Origin: Macrococcoides canis
Lineage (GTDB): Bacteria; Bacillota; Bacilli; Staphylococcales; Staphylococcaceae
Assembly (NCBI RefSeq): GCF_002119805.1
Contig: NZ_CP021059.1
Coordinates: forward strand, 124,001-188,000
Direction of reading: 5' to 3'
Length of the DNA: 64,000 bases
The position numbers were made by a program, and so were the translations under genes. Under the pieces are notes generated by a model that did no database searches, was not told where the DNA came from, and was given only the letters and a program-made list of their open reading frames with translations. Position 1 is the stretch's first letter. The number at the start of each line of letters is the position of its first letter. Shown here in pieces: positions 50,905-60,005 of the stretch.

Positions 50905-51576
50905 ATGCAAAATAAAATATTGATAGTAGATGATGAAGCGGCTATACGACATGAGGTTATAAGTGGTTTTGAACAGCATGGGTTTCAAGTTTTTAATGCG
51001 AGTAATGGTAATGAAGCTATTACCTTGCTAGATAAAGAAAAGGTAGATTTATGTATCGTTGACATTATGATGCCTGGTATTGATGGGTTCGAACTTTGTG
51101 AACAAATTAAACAGGACTATCAACTCCCTGTTATAATGCTTACGGCACGCGATGCATTAGGAGATAAAAGAATTGCTTTTCAAGCGGGAAGTGATGATTA
51201 TGTGACTAAGCCGTTTGAGATAGAGGAAGTTATCTTTAGAGCCCAGGCAATATTGAAACGCTATGAGAAGTCGGTTGAGAAGATTGAATTCGGCAAGTTG
51301 TTAATCGATGCAGATAGTTATGAAGTGATGATGGAAGATGAGTCTTTGTATCTTCCGAGAAAAGAATTTGAACTGCTTTATTTTTTAGTGAGGCATTATC
51401 CGAAAGTTGCAACGAGAGAACAGCTTATTGAAGAGATATGGGGATATGACTTTGATGGGGATGAACGAACGGTAGATGTACATGTGAAACGTATTCGTAA
51501 AAGGTTAAGCGCATTTGATAGTGGTGTAGAGATACAGACTGTGCGCGGTGTAGGATATAAGGTGCATCATGTTTAA
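50905..51576 (+). CDS. hssR: Heme response regulator HssR
   Basis: A 223-residue OmpR-type regulator: receiver domain with D9/D10 and the phospho-acceptor D53 (CIVDIMMPGIDGF), and a winged-helix C-terminus (RKEFELLYFLVRHYPKVATR, DERTVDVHVKRIRKRL). It activates hrtAB under heme stress after phosphorylation by HssS. The ATG at 50905 follows ACGGAGG. It overlaps hssS by eight bases, so the two are co-translated. Confidence 0.92.
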   Translation: MQNKILIVDDEAAIRHEVISGFEQHGFQVFNASNGNEAITLLDKEKVDLCIVDIMMPGIDGFELCEQIKQDYQLPVIMLTARDALGDKRIAFQAGSDDYVTKPFEIEEVIFRAQAILKRYEKSVEKIEFGKLLIDADSYEVMMEDESLYLPRKEFELLYFLVRHYPKVATREQLIEEIWGYDFDGDERTVDVHVKRIRKRLSAFDSGVEIQTVRGVGYKVHHV

Positions 51577-52912
51577 ACGACTATCTACGCGTTTTATAAT
51601 TGGAACGTTCCATGTCATCATTGTAAGTTCTCTGCTTTCTTTTATCATTGCCAACGTTTATTATCATATGACGTTAAAAGAACAAAATGATACGCGTATT
51701 ACGAATACATTAATAACGCAAAAGAAATATATCGAATCTCACCCTGAAATAAAGCCTGATGCATTCTTTACACAACTCGCTAATTTAAATTTTCAGGTTG
51801 TAGCGATTAAAGACGGAAAGAAGCACTTTTATGGTACACCATTTCGCGTGAAAAATTTACCGTATCATGGTCCATTAACTGAACCGTATCACGGTATAAA
51901 AGAGCGGCCATTCAATGTTTTTATTACTGGATTCTTTGATAATGAAACGAGGAATACGGTTGGAATGCCAATGCAAGTAAATGGTACACGATATGATGTA
52001 TACATTAGACCGGATGTGGGAGAAAGTATGCATGAATTTAGAATTTTTCTTGCGATATTGTTTTTATGCATCATCGTATTTTCAATACTCTTTGTATTTC
52101 TATCCTCGAAGTATATCGTACATCCGGTAGTTCAGCTTAAAGAAGCAGCTCGTAAAATTGGAGATCAAAGTGGATACCAAACATCAGTAAAACGAAGGGA
52201 CGAAATTGGAGTATTAGCACATGAAATGAATGTGATGAGTGCGAAAATACTGCATCATGAAGAAATGAATCAACGATTTGTAGCAAATGTAAGTCATGAG
52301 ATTCAATCCCCGATTACGAATCTGTTAGGTCAAATTAAACAACTCAGACAAACGAAAGATTTTAGTTTACTGGATGATATTGAGCATCAGTCCCAACGTT
52401 TAAGTGGATTGACGAAACAGCTGCTAATGCTTGCATCACTTGAGAAATCAGGAAGAACTGTTGAAAAAGAGCTGTTCAGTAGCAAACTATTGATACAAGA
52501 AGTTATACGTAATCATATGTATGCGCTCGATCAGAAAGAAATATTCGTAACGACTAAACTGAAAGATTTTGAAATGTCAGGACATCGAGATTTATGTTAT
52601 CAGATGCTGAGCAATATATTGAGTAATGCAATTAAATATAGTCCTGTAGAGACTCAAATTAAGTTTGAGTCGAATAATGAGGGGCTACCTTATATTAAAG
52701 TAATTGATGAAGGGTATGGGATGTCAGATAAGACGAAAGCGTACTTGTTTGAACGTTTTTATAAAGCAGAAGTGCATGAAGATAAAGTGCCAGCGAACGG
52801 TCTAGGTATGGCCATTGTTAAAGAAATTGCAGATTTACATGATTTTACGATTGCGGTTGAAAGTGAACTTGGTAAAGGGACTGCAATTACAATATATTTA
52901 TCAAAGAAATAG
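51569..52912 (+). CDS. hssS: Heme sensor histidine kinase HssS
   Basis: 447 residues: two helices (about residues 10-30 and 160-180) around an extracytoplasmic sensor domain, a HAMP linker (VHPVVQLKEAARKIGDQSGY), the H-box NVSHEIQSPITNLLG with H243 and an ATPase domain (NILSNAIKYSP, DEGYGMSDKTK, GLGMAIVKEIADLH). It responds to heme accumulation and phosphorylates HssR. It overlaps hssR by eight bases. Confidence 0.92.
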   Translation: MFKRLSTRFIIGTFHVIIVSSLLSFIIANVYYHMTLKEQNDTRITNTLITQKKYIESHPEIKPDAFFTQLANLNFQVVAIKDGKKHFYGTPFRVKNLPYHGPLTEPYHGIKERPFNVFITGFFDNETRNTVGMPMQVNGTRYDVYIRPDVGESMHEFRIFLAILFLCIIVFSILFVFLSSKYIVHPVVQLKEAARKIGDQSGYQTSVKRRDEIGVLAHEMNVMSAKILHHEEMNQRFVANVSHEIQSPITNLLGQIKQLRQTKDFSLLDDIEHQSQRLSGLTKQLLMLASLEKSGRTVEKELFSSKLLIQEVIRNHMYALDQKEIFVTTKLKDFEMSGHRDLCYQMLSNILSNAIKYSPVETQIKFESNNEGLPYIKVIDEGYGMSDKTKAYLFERFYKAEVHEDKVPANGLGMAIVKEIADLHDFTIAVESELGKGTAITIYLSKK

Positions 52913-52952
52913 AAGCCGTATAGGAGGACTTCCCCTTATATGGCTTCTATTT
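52912..52952. terminator. Bidirectional terminator
   Basis: AGAAGCCGTATAGGAGG pairs with the complementary TCCCCTTATATGGCTTCT (a few G-U pairs) between hssS and the PPK2 gene. Confidence 0.8.
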
Positions 52953-52955
52953 TAG

Positions 52956-53819
52956 CTATTGTTCATTTTTTAATCTTTCGATAGCTTTATCTAAGTCTTC
53001 TTTATCTTCTTGAGAAATCGTCGGGAATTGCGGATTTAGTGATTTGATCTTTTCAATCATTACTTCTGTAACGATGCGGCGTGTATGCCACTCGTCATCT
53101 GCTGGAAGAACATACCAAGGGCTATGCTCAGTAGAAGTTTCTTCTAGCATTTCACTAAATAGCTTCTGATAATCTTCCCAATATTCTCGTTCTTTAACAT
53201 CGTTAAATGAAAATTCCCAGTTTTTATCTGGATTTGTCATACGCTCTAGTAAACGATTGCGTTGTTCTTCGTGAGACATATTGAAGAAAAACTTAATTAC
53301 ATGAAAACCGTTTTCGGTTAAATAGCGCTCATAATCATTGATCTGACGATATCTTGTATGCCATAAATTCTTTTCTTCAGCATCATCCGGTTTCTCCTTC
53401 TCCTCGACCAAGTTATGAATACGAGGCGCAAGAACATCTTCATAATAAGAACGGTTTAAGATACCGATTTGTCCACGTTCTGGCAAACCATCATGAAAGC
53501 GCCATAAGTAATCATGCTTTCTCTCAGTATCTGTTGGTTTTCCGAAAGAAGTCGTTTTTAAACCTTGTGCACTTAAATTTGAAAAGATATAACTGATAAC
53601 TTCATCTTTTCCGGCAGCATCTAGTGCCTGTAGTACAACTAATATTCCGTTTTCTTCAGCAGCATGTAATTTAAGATGAAGACCTCTCAATTGTTGTGTC
53701 AATTCAGGAATAATATTTTCTTTTATGTCATCATTTAATGATTTTTTATTTTCAGATGAAGGAAAATTATCAAATGAAAAACTTTCCTCATGATTAACTT
53801 TATACTGATTAATATCCAT
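52956..53819 (-). CDS. Polyphosphate kinase 2 family protein
   Basis: A 287-residue PPK2-like nucleotide kinase: VVLQALDAAGKDEVISYIFS (Walker A variant with AGKDEV), RRxx-type RFHDGLPERGQIGILNRSYYEDVL and a lid with RIVTEVMIEKI. PPK2 enzymes phosphorylate nucleoside mono- or diphosphates with polyphosphate. The length fits the one-domain class, which usually regenerates ADP or ATP. A sigma-B-like promoter sits upstream on the minus strand. It is divergent from the general-stress SDR gene. Confidence 0.85.
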   Translation of the reverse strand: MDINQYKVNHEESFSFDNFPSSENKKSLNDDIKENIIPELTQQLRGLHLKLHAAEENGILVVLQALDAAGKDEVISYIFSNLSAQGLKTTSFGKPTDTERKHDYLWRFHDGLPERGQIGILNRSYYEDVLAPRIHNLVEEKEKPDDAEEKNLWHTRYRQINDYERYLTENGFHVIKFFFNMSHEEQRNRLLERMTNPDKNWEFSFNDVKEREYWEDYQKLFSEMLEETSTEHSPWYVLPADDEWHTRRIVTEVMIEKIKSLNPQFPTISQEDKEDLDKAIERLKNEQ

Positions 53820-53850
53820 TTCTGACCTCCTTGTATATATTGTTAAGGAT

Positions 53851-53876
53851 ATACCCTGAATAATTAATTTTGAAAC
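53851..53876 (-). promoter_or_regulatory. Candidate sigma-B promoter of the PPK2 gene
   Basis: On the minus strand GTTTCA (53871-53876), a 14-base spacer and GGGTAT (53851-53856) match the sigma-B pattern. It points to the PPK2 gene at 53819. Confidence 0.6.
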
Positions 53877-53921
53877 GAGTGGGTATATATTAAATATGAA
53901 ATATTTTTAGGAGGTATTATA

Positions 53922-54809
53922 ATGTCAAATTCAAACCAAAATCCATTAACACAGTATTATAACGAACCTTATGAAAAGCAGCCTCAGGAGTATCCTGGTA
54001 TACAGAGTAAAATGGACCCAACTCCTGATTGCGGTGAAACTTCATATAAAGGTGCCGAGAAGCTTGTAGGTAAGAAAGCACTTGTTACTGGAGGAGATTC
54101 TGGTATAGGTAGAGCAGCAGCGATTGCTTATGCTAAAGAAGGTGCTGATGTTGCAATTAACTATCATCCTGACGAACAATCAGATGCAGAAGATGTGAAA
54201 AGAGTCATAGAGGCAGAAGGCAGAAAATGCGTGTTGCTACCAGGTGATCTACGTGACACAGAATTTGCCCGCAATGTGGCATTAAAAGCATATGAAGCAT
54301 TAGATGGTTTAGATATATTAGTATTAAATGCAGGTATGCAGCAATTTGAATATGATATTGAGCAACTGGATGAACAGCAAGTTCGTGATACATTCGAAGT
54401 GAATGTGTTCTCAAATATCTTTACGATACAAAGCGTATTGAAACATTTGCAACCAGGCGCAAGTATTATTATTACGAGTTCTATACAAGGTGTTAAGCCA
54501 AGTGCGCATCTTGTTGACTATGCAATGACGAAAAGTTGTAATATTTCAATGACGAAGAGCTTAGCAGCACAACTTGGGCCTAAAGGCATTCGAGTGAACA
54601 GTGTAGCGCCTGGACCAGTATGGACACCCCTTCAAATAAGTGGAGGTCAGCCACAGGATAATATCCCTGAATTCGGTAAAAAAGAACCGCTTGGCAGAGC
54701 AGGACAACCAGTAGAACTTGCCGATGTTTATGTATTGCTTGCGAGTGATAATGCGAGCTTTATTACTGGTCAAGTATATGGTATTACAGGCGGATCGCCA
54801 ATTAACTAA
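53922..54809 (+). CDS. General-stress SDR oxidoreductase (YhdF-like)
   Basis: A 295-residue short-chain dehydrogenase with an unusually long N-terminal tail (about 45 residues, MSNSNQNPLTQYYNEPYEKQ, ending CGETSYKGAEKLVGK). It has the cofactor motif TGGDSGIGRAAA and the active site SSIQGVKP with YAMTK. This matches the Bacillus YhdF/YdaD/YhxC group, several of which are sigma-B members. The substrate is unknown. AGGAGG precedes the ATG. A terminator follows. Confidence 0.85.
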   Translation: MSNSNQNPLTQYYNEPYEKQPQEYPGIQSKMDPTPDCGETSYKGAEKLVGKKALVTGGDSGIGRAAAIAYAKEGADVAINYHPDEQSDAEDVKRVIEAEGRKCVLLPGDLRDTEFARNVALKAYEALDGLDILVLNAGMQQFEYDIEQLDEQQVRDTFEVNVFSNIFTIQSVLKHLQPGASIIITSSIQGVKPSAHLVDYAMTKSCNISMTKSLAAQLGPKGIRVNSVAPGPVWTPLQISGGQPQDNIPEFGKKEPLGRAGQPVELADVYVLLASDNASFITGQVYGITGGSPIN

Positions 54810-54840
54810 AAAAATCTCCCTTAGTGGGAGATTTTTTTTG
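54809..54840 (+). terminator. Rho-independent terminator
   Basis: AAAAATCTCCC-TTAG-TGGGAGATTTTTTTT at the end of the SDR gene. Confidence 0.92.
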
Positions 54841-54897
54841 TCAAATTTATGTATATATAGCTTGATTTTAATCACATACATAGGTGAATATTAATGA

Positions 54898-55821
54898 TTA
54901 TTTCAACCCGTTATGAATGGTTTTTATATTATGTTCCATCATTTTATAGTAGCTATCTCCATCCGTACCCTTTTGACCGATAGAGTCTGTATAGACTTCA
55001 CCATAAATCGGTGTTTTAGTCATTTCGCTGAGTGACTGCATACTTCGTTTGTCGACGCTCGTTTCGACGAATAAGGAATTAATATCATGATTTTTGACAA
55101 AGTTGATCGCTTGCTTCATCTGTTCTGGTGTACCTTGTTTTTCCGTATTAATCTCCCATATATAAGCATGGTTTAAATCATAATCTCGGCTGAAGTACTT
55201 GAACGCGCCTTCACTTGTAATGAGATGGCGTTTTGACTTTGGAATATCATTGAATTTATCTTTATACTGTGCACTTAATGTAGTTAAGCGTTTCGTGTAT
55301 TGCTCCATATTATGATGGTACGTTTTTGAATGTTTTTTATCTGCTTTCTCTAGTGCTTTAGCGATATTTTTACTATAGAGTATGCCATTATCTATACTTA
55401 GCCAGGCATGTGGATCAATTGCATTATCATCATGACGTCCTTTTAAGAAAATTTTCTTAACACCATCACTCACAGCGATAACATTGTCATCGCCTAATTT
55501 CTTATCACCTTGTTGTAATGCTTTTTGAAACCATCCGCTTGAAGTCTCTAAATTCAGTCCATTAAACAATACTACGTCAGCATCAGTAATGGCTTTAATA
55601 TCTTTCGGTTTCACTTCATAGTCGTGCGGGTCCTGTCCAATAGGTACTATATTCGTAACAACTGCATCGTCACCAGCAATTGATTTGGTCATATCGTAAA
55701 TAATAGAATTTGATGTTACAATTTTAATTTTTCCTTCTTTTTTATCTTGCGAACATGCGCTTAACAAAAGAGCTGCCACTGCAAAGAAGACGATTATTTT
55801 TGAGAAAATTTTTGTGTTCAT
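54898..55821 (-). CDS. mntC: Manganese ABC substrate-binding lipoprotein
   Basis: A 307-residue cluster A-I lipoprotein: signal peptide and lipobox LLLSAC (C23), then binding residues in GQDPHDYEVKP (His), DPHAWLSID (His), FVETSVDKRSMQ (Glu) and GEVYTDSIG (Asp), the typical Mn/Zn/Fe site. It is anchored outside the membrane and hands manganese to the MntB permease. The ATG ending at 55821 follows AAAGGATG and lies five bases after the permease stop. Confidence 0.88.
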   Translation of the reverse strand: MNTKIFSKIIVFFAVAALLLSACSQDKKEGKIKIVTSNSIIYDMTKSIAGDDAVVTNIVPIGQDPHDYEVKPKDIKAITDADVVLFNGLNLETSSGWFQKALQQGDKKLGDDNVIAVSDGVKKIFLKGRHDDNAIDPHAWLSIDNGILYSKNIAKALEKADKKHSKTYHHNMEQYTKRLTTLSAQYKDKFNDIPKSKRHLITSEGAFKYFSRDYDLNHAYIWEINTEKQGTPEQMKQAINFVKNHDINSLFVETSVDKRSMQSLSEMTKTPIYGEVYTDSIGQKGTDGDSYYKMMEHNIKTIHNGLK

Positions 55822-55826
55822 AAAGT

Positions 55827-56654
55827 TCATCCTTTCGTAATGAATCGTTTTGCCGTTTGATTGAGTGTAAATATAATGAGGTAGATTATCGTTGCGATAA
55901 TCACAATACATGCACCACTTGGAACATTCAGTATATAGCTGATATATATACCGGTAACTGCACTGAATAATCCAAATGTTGCAGAGAGTATCATCATCTT
56001 GTGTAAACTTTTAGAAATTAAGTATGCGCTTGATGCGGGCGTAATTAGCATTGCAACGACGAGTATGATACCAATTGTTTGCAAGCTTACTACAGTGATA
56101 AGAGCTAATAATATCATTACAGTGTAATGCCAGAATATTGGATTAATGCCGTTCATTCTGCTGAATACTGGATCGAATGTCGTCAATTTAAGTTGCTTGT
56201 AAAAGACAATAATAACGAAGAGCACAGCGAGACTGACAAAGAGTGTTGTGTACATTGCTTCTTTCGTTACCGTAAGGATGTCTCCGAACAATATATGATA
56301 TAAATTTGTCGTTGTCTCCATCATGCTGATCATCACAACACCGATAGAGAAGAATAAAGTAAACGCGATACCAATTGCAGCATCTTTTTTTGTTTTGGAG
56401 TGGTCAGTTATTGCCCCGATAAACAAACTTGTTAAAAGGCCGGTGAATAACGCTCCGATAAACATTGGAATATGTAATAGAAAACTTATTGCCACACCTG
56501 GCAATACAGCATGACTCATTGCATCACCCATTAAACTTAATCCTCGTAATATAATGAGACATCCGACTACTCCTGAAACAATTCCGACAATTGCTGCAGT
56601 AATTAATGCACGTGATAAGAATGGATAGTTTAAGATTTCTGTTATAAAACTCAT
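55827..56654 (-). CDS. mntB: Manganese ABC permease
   Basis: A 275-residue 8- to 9-helix permease of the ZnuB/MntB type: SRALITAAIVGIVSGVVGCLIILRGLSLMGDAMSHAVLPGVAI at the N-terminus, and the family loop ISKSLHKMMILSATFG. It follows mntA directly (one-base gap) and precedes mntC, the common order mntABC. Confidence 0.88.
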   Translation of the reverse strand: MSFITEILNYPFLSRALITAAIVGIVSGVVGCLIILRGLSLMGDAMSHAVLPGVAISFLLHIPMFIGALFTGLLTSLFIGAITDHSKTKKDAAIGIAFTLFFSIGVVMISMMETTTNLYHILFGDILTVTKEAMYTTLFVSLAVLFVIIVFYKQLKLTTFDPVFSRMNGINPIFWHYTVMILLALITVVSLQTIGIILVVAMLITPASSAYLISKSLHKMMILSATFGLFSAVTGIYISYILNVPSGACIVIIATIIYLIIFTLNQTAKRFITKG

Positions 56655-57356
56655 TTAAACACCTCCTTGAACGAAATATGTCTGTTTAATGTTATTGTCC
56701 GTGAGTATGCTTTTAGTTGGTCCTTCAGCAATAATTTCTTTGTTCAGAAGAATACATTCATCGAATAAATCTGAAGCTGAATTTAAATCATGATGGACGA
56801 TAAAGATGAGCTTATGATTTGATTTCAATTTAAAGATACAATCTTTGATAATTTCGTAACTTTTGAAATCAATGCCAACAAAAGGCTCATCTAAAAAGTA
56901 AATATCCTTGTCCTGCATAAGGCTACGAGCAATCAATACACGTTGTAATTGACCTCCACTTAATTTGCTGATGAGTTTATGCTGAATATCATTTAATTTC
57001 ATAAGCGACATCAATTCATGGACCTTTGAATTATCTGACCTTTGTTTTATTAATGAAACAGGATATACGCCGGAACTTATTGTATCGATAACAGTTATCG
57101 GAAATTCGATATCTAAAGATGATTTTTGTGGTATATATGCGCAACGTGTGAGTTGTTTAATTAATGGTTTATTATCGAGTCTCACATCTCCACTCGCACG
57201 GATAAATCCAAGTATTCCTTTAAATAAAGTGGATTTACCTGCACCATTCGGACCTAAGACTCCAATAAGCTTTCCTGTTAATTGTTGTGTATAATTAATA
57301 TTATGAAGAATATGACGACCATCTATAGTTACATTAAAATTTTGAATTGAAAGCAT
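56655..57356 (-). CDS. mntA: Manganese ABC ATPase
   Basis: A 233-residue ATPase: Walker A LGPNGAGKSTLF, signature LSGGQLQRVLIARSLM and Walker B IYFLDEPFVGID. It energises MntB. The ATG ending at 57356 follows AAAGGTG by seven bases; an in-frame TTG nine bases upstream lies in the ribosome site. An MntR box lies about 30 bases upstream, so this operon is repressed by manganese. Confidence 0.88.
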   Translation of the reverse strand: MLSIQNFNVTIDGRHILHNINYTQQLTGKLIGVLGPNGAGKSTLFKGILGFIRASGDVRLDNKPLIKQLTRCAYIPQKSSLDIEFPITVIDTISSGVYPVSLIKQRSDNSKVHELMSLMKLNDIQHKLISKLSGGQLQRVLIARSLMQDKDIYFLDEPFVGIDFKSYEIIKDCIFKLKSNHKLIFIVHHDLNSASDLFDECILLNKEIIAEGPTKSILTDNNIKQTYFVQGGV

Positions 57357-57388
57357 AGACAACACCTTTCTATTATTTTAAAAAATAT

Positions 57389-57404
57389 TTTAGGGTAACC
57401 TAAA
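57389..57404. promoter_or_regulatory. MntR operator
   Basis: TTTAGG-GTAA-CCTAAA is a perfect MntR/SirR-type palindrome between the divergent mntABC and mntR genes, in the promoter region. Confidence 0.85.
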
Positions 57405-57482
57405 CTATATTTACTATAATATTAAAAAAATAATAAATCAATGGGAAATTTTGAATATAATATGAATATTGGAGGAGAAAAT

Positions 57483-58121
57483 ATGTTAACTGAAGAAAAA
57501 GAAGATTATTTAAAATGTATATATCATAGCAATGGAATAAATGAATATGTGTCAAATAAAAAAATTGCGACACATTTGGGCATTAAGCCGCCTTCTGTAA
57601 CTGAAATGACGAATAGATTAGAAAAAGAAGGATATATTAGGACAAAGCCTTATAAAGGTGCAATGCTTACAGAAATCGGTGTAAAAGAAGTGGCTCGTGT
57701 TGTAAAGCGTCATCGTTTGATAGAATGTTTTCTGATAGAATCGTTAGGCTATCGTTGGGATGAAGTGCATATTGAAGCGGAAGTACTTGAGCATCGCGTT
57801 TCTGATTTGTTTATCGAGCGACTTGATAAAATGTTGCAATACCCGAAATATTGCCCACATGGTGCATTGATTCCAAGAGGAGACTTGCAAGAAGAATCAT
57901 TAAGTAGTATTACAGAGTTGAGTGTAGGAGATACATTTATACTAGCAAAAGTTGTAGATGAAGTACCTTTGTTATCATATTTATACGAAAATGATATAAA
58001 GATTAATGATTCATTAATAATTACATCTATTGATGAAGCAAATCAAATTATGCATTTGAGTAAAGAAGATAAACGATTCAGTCTAAGTATGAAAAATGCC
58101 GAAAAATTATTTTTTAAATAG
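57483..58121 (+). CDS. mntR: Mn-dependent DtxR-type repressor MntR
   Basis: 212 residues: N-terminal winged helix (EDYLKCIYHSNGINEYVSNK, KPPSVTEMTNRLEKEGY), metal/dimerisation domain (VKRHRLIECFL and HIEAEVLEHRVSD) and a C-terminal FeoA-like SH3 domain (about residues 140-212). The motif E-V-L-E-H has Glu where iron-type DtxR/IdeR has Cys102, which favours Mn selectivity. It is divergent from mntABC with an MntR box between. The ATG at 57483 follows GGAGGA. Confidence 0.88.
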   Translation: MLTEEKEDYLKCIYHSNGINEYVSNKKIATHLGIKPPSVTEMTNRLEKEGYIRTKPYKGAMLTEIGVKEVARVVKRHRLIECFLIESLGYRWDEVHIEAEVLEHRVSDLFIERLDKMLQYPKYCPHGALIPRGDLQEESLSSITELSVGDTFILAKVVDEVPLLSYLYENDIKINDSLIITSIDEANQIMHLSKEDKRFSLSMKNAEKLFFK

Positions 58122-58123
58122 TA

Positions 58124-58158
58124 AAAAACGCCGAACAAAAGTTCAGCGTTTCTTTTTT
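58124..58158. terminator. Terminator between mntR and the FNT gene
   Basis: AAACGCCGAAC-AAAA-GTTCAGCGTTT with T runs, serving both convergent genes. Confidence 0.85.
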
Positions 58159-58981
58159 ATTCAGTTATTTCATCTCTTCTTCCATTTAAATAAGCATATA
58201 CAAGTCCTACGAATATACCGCCACCGATATAGTTTCCGATGTATGCGAAGACGATATTTTTAAGAACATCCATCCATGATAAGGCATCGATATTGTAAAA
58301 CATCATGCCGGCAAATAATCCTGCATTATAAACAACGTGCTCATATGCCATAAATACGAATATTACTACTCCAATTCCAATAAAGAATACTTTCGCCAAC
58401 ACTTCTTTACACTGAAGAGAAATATAAATACCAATATTGATGAAGAAGTTTGCGAATATCCCTTTGATTAAAATTGTGAGCCATGTGGAGTCTACAGTCT
58501 TAGCAGTTACCGTTTTTGTTAATGCTTCGACCATTTCAGGTGTCATCACTTTCGTACCTGTCATCATTCCGAATAATATAAAGCTACCTATGATATTTCC
58601 AATAAAGCAGTACGTAAAGATTTTCATCACTTTAGGCATAGAAATTACCTTGTAATATAGACCTACAGTCATAAACATGAAGTTACTTGTAAGTAACTCA
58701 GAATTTGTAAGTACAATCATTACGAGTGCGATACTAAATGAAATCGCTCCAAGTAAGTTTATTAATCCTGATGTTGCTCCTGCAAACTGTGTTTTTACTG
58801 CGAGCATTAACACTGTCATAATTGCAAGTAAGAAACCAGACATGATTGATTTCATCATATATCTGCCGAGTGTACGATCAACCATAACTTCTTTCATCGC
58901 TACTTGACCAACGATGTTTTCAATATTTGCTTTTGATGCATGGGTGTCTTCGATTGTTTTTACTGGTCTTACTAGAGCCAT
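58157..58981 (-). CDS. Formate/nitrite transporter (FNT)
   Basis: A 274-residue FNT-family channel: six helices with GATSGLINLLGAISFSIALVMIVLTNSELLTSNFM and YEHVVYNAGLFAGMMF (the central His loop). FNT proteins pass formate, nitrite or lactate. It carries a Rex-like site upstream, fitting anaerobic redox control of formate or nitrite traffic, as reported for the staphylococcal nirC-like gene. AGGGATT precedes the ATG. It is monocistronic and convergent with mntR. Confidence 0.85.
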   Translation of the reverse strand: MALVRPVKTIEDTHASKANIENIVGQVAMKEVMVDRTLGRYMMKSIMSGFLLAIMTVLMLAVKTQFAGATSGLINLLGAISFSIALVMIVLTNSELLTSNFMFMTVGLYYKVISMPKVMKIFTYCFIGNIIGSFILFGMMTGTKVMTPEMVEALTKTVTAKTVDSTWLTILIKGIFANFFINIGIYISLQCKEVLAKVFFIGIGVVIFVFMAYEHVVYNAGLFAGMMFYNIDALSWMDVLKNIVFAYIGNYIGGGIFVGLVYAYLNGRRDEITE

Positions 58982-59001
58982 TTAAATCCCTCCGATATCA
59001 T

Positions 59002-59019
59002 TTGTGCACTATTTCACAT
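59002..59019 (-). promoter_or_regulatory. Candidate Rex operator
   Basis: TTGTGCACTATTTCACAT matches the Rex consensus TTGTGAA-N4-TTCACAA at all but two of the fixed positions. It lies 21 bases upstream of the FNT start. NADH-responsive repression is inferred. Confidence 0.55.
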
Positions 59020-59329
59020 TGAATATAGCATAAAATAATGAATATTCATATGATGTTTATGACTATTATAAACTATTCTAACAACCAAAATATAAAGTTT
59101 TACTGAAGTATTAGCTATACAAAATTCTAAATGAGAAAATAAATGTTTAATTGATAATTATAGTAATATTTAAATCATTGTAGCAGTACTGGCATTGTTG
59201 TAATTAAAAGAATTATAAAAATTGAGTGTCTTGGTTGACTTGTACTATGCATCATGTATAATAAAAAGAGTAAAGATTAGAATTATTCTAATTAAGAATT
59301 TGAATATTATTTATTGGAGGAATTACTCA
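59020..59329. other. Promoter region between FNT and ahpC
   Basis: Beyond the promoter and PerR-like box listed separately, this AT-rich stretch holds no gene I can support. Confidence 0.5.
59235..59291 (+). promoter_or_regulatory. ahpC promoter and PerR-like box
   Basis: -35 TTGACT (59235-59240), a 16-base spacer and -10 TATAAT (59257-59262). TTAGAATTATTCTAA (59277-59291) is a perfect palindrome matching the PerR box TTATAAT-N-ATTATAA except two symmetric bases, placed just after the start point. Confidence 0.7.
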
Positions 59330-59899
59330 ATGTCATTAATTAACAAAGAAATCTTACCATTTACAGCACAAGCTTATGATCCTAAAGAAGATAAGTTTGT
59401 TGAAGTGTCAAACGAATCAATGAAAGGAAGCTGGAGTATCGTATGTTTCTATCCAGCAGATTTCACTTTCGTTTGTCCAACTGAATTAGAAGATTTACAA
59501 GATCAATATGCTACATTACAAGATTTAGGTGTGAATGTATATTCAGTATCATGTGATACGCACTTCACTCATAAAGCTTGGCATGATCATTCAGATGCAA
59601 TCTCTAAAATTCAATATCAAATGATTGGTGACCCATCTCACGTTATCGCAAGAAACTTTGATGTATTAGATGAAGAAGCTGGTCTTGCACAACGTGCAAC
59701 TTTCTTAATCGATCCAGACGGTGTTGTTCAAACGATGGAAATCAACAACGACGGAATCGGTCGTGACGCTTCAGTATTAGTGGACAAAGTGAAAGCTGCA
59801 CAATACGTAGCATCACATGATGGAGAAGTTTGTCCTGCAAAATGGAAAGAAAGCGGAGAAACTTTAACTCCAGGTTTAGATTTAGTTGGTAAAATCTAA
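59330..59899 (+). CDS. ahpC: Alkyl hydroperoxide reductase AhpC
   Basis: A 189-residue 2-Cys peroxiredoxin: peroxidatic C49 in [12 protein letters not shown] and resolving C168 in GEVCPAKW. It reduces organic hydroperoxides, peroxynitrite and hydrogen peroxide, recycled by AhpF. The ATG at 59330 follows TTGGAGG. The PerR-like box upstream predicts peroxide induction. A short hairpin separates it from ahpF, which may lower the downstream transcript. Confidence 0.93.
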   Translation: MSLINKEILPFTAQAYDPKEDKFVEVSNESMKGSWSIVCFYPADFTFVCPTELEDLQDQYATLQDLGVNVYSVSCDTHFTHKAWHDHSDAISKIQYQMIGDPSHVIARNFDVLDEEAGLAQRATFLIDPDGVVQTMEINNDGIGRDASVLVDKVKAAQYVASHDGEVCPAKWKESGETLTPGLDLVGKI

Positions 59900-59928
59900 G
59901 CAATTTAAATAGCTTAAATACAACTAAC

Positions 59929-59956
59929 ACCACAACGTAATTTTTGCGTTGTGGTA
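59929..59956 (+). terminator. Weak hairpin between ahpC and ahpF
   Basis: ACCACAACG pairs with CGTTGTGGT without a strong T run. It may attenuate or stabilise the ahpC part of the transcript. Confidence 0.55.
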
Positions 59957-60005
59957 TCTATTATTTTTGAGTAGTATAAAATTACAATTAAAGGAGTATA
60001 AGTTA

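Noticed and set aside
53861-53886. Sigma-B promoter for the SDR on the plus strand
   Set aside because: GGGTAT is present but the -35 at the right distance is TAATTA, with no GTTT.
59145-59172. Fur or second PerR box upstream of FNT/ahpC
   Set aside because: The TGATAATTATAGTAA stretch has three mismatches to the PerR pattern and is not symmetric.
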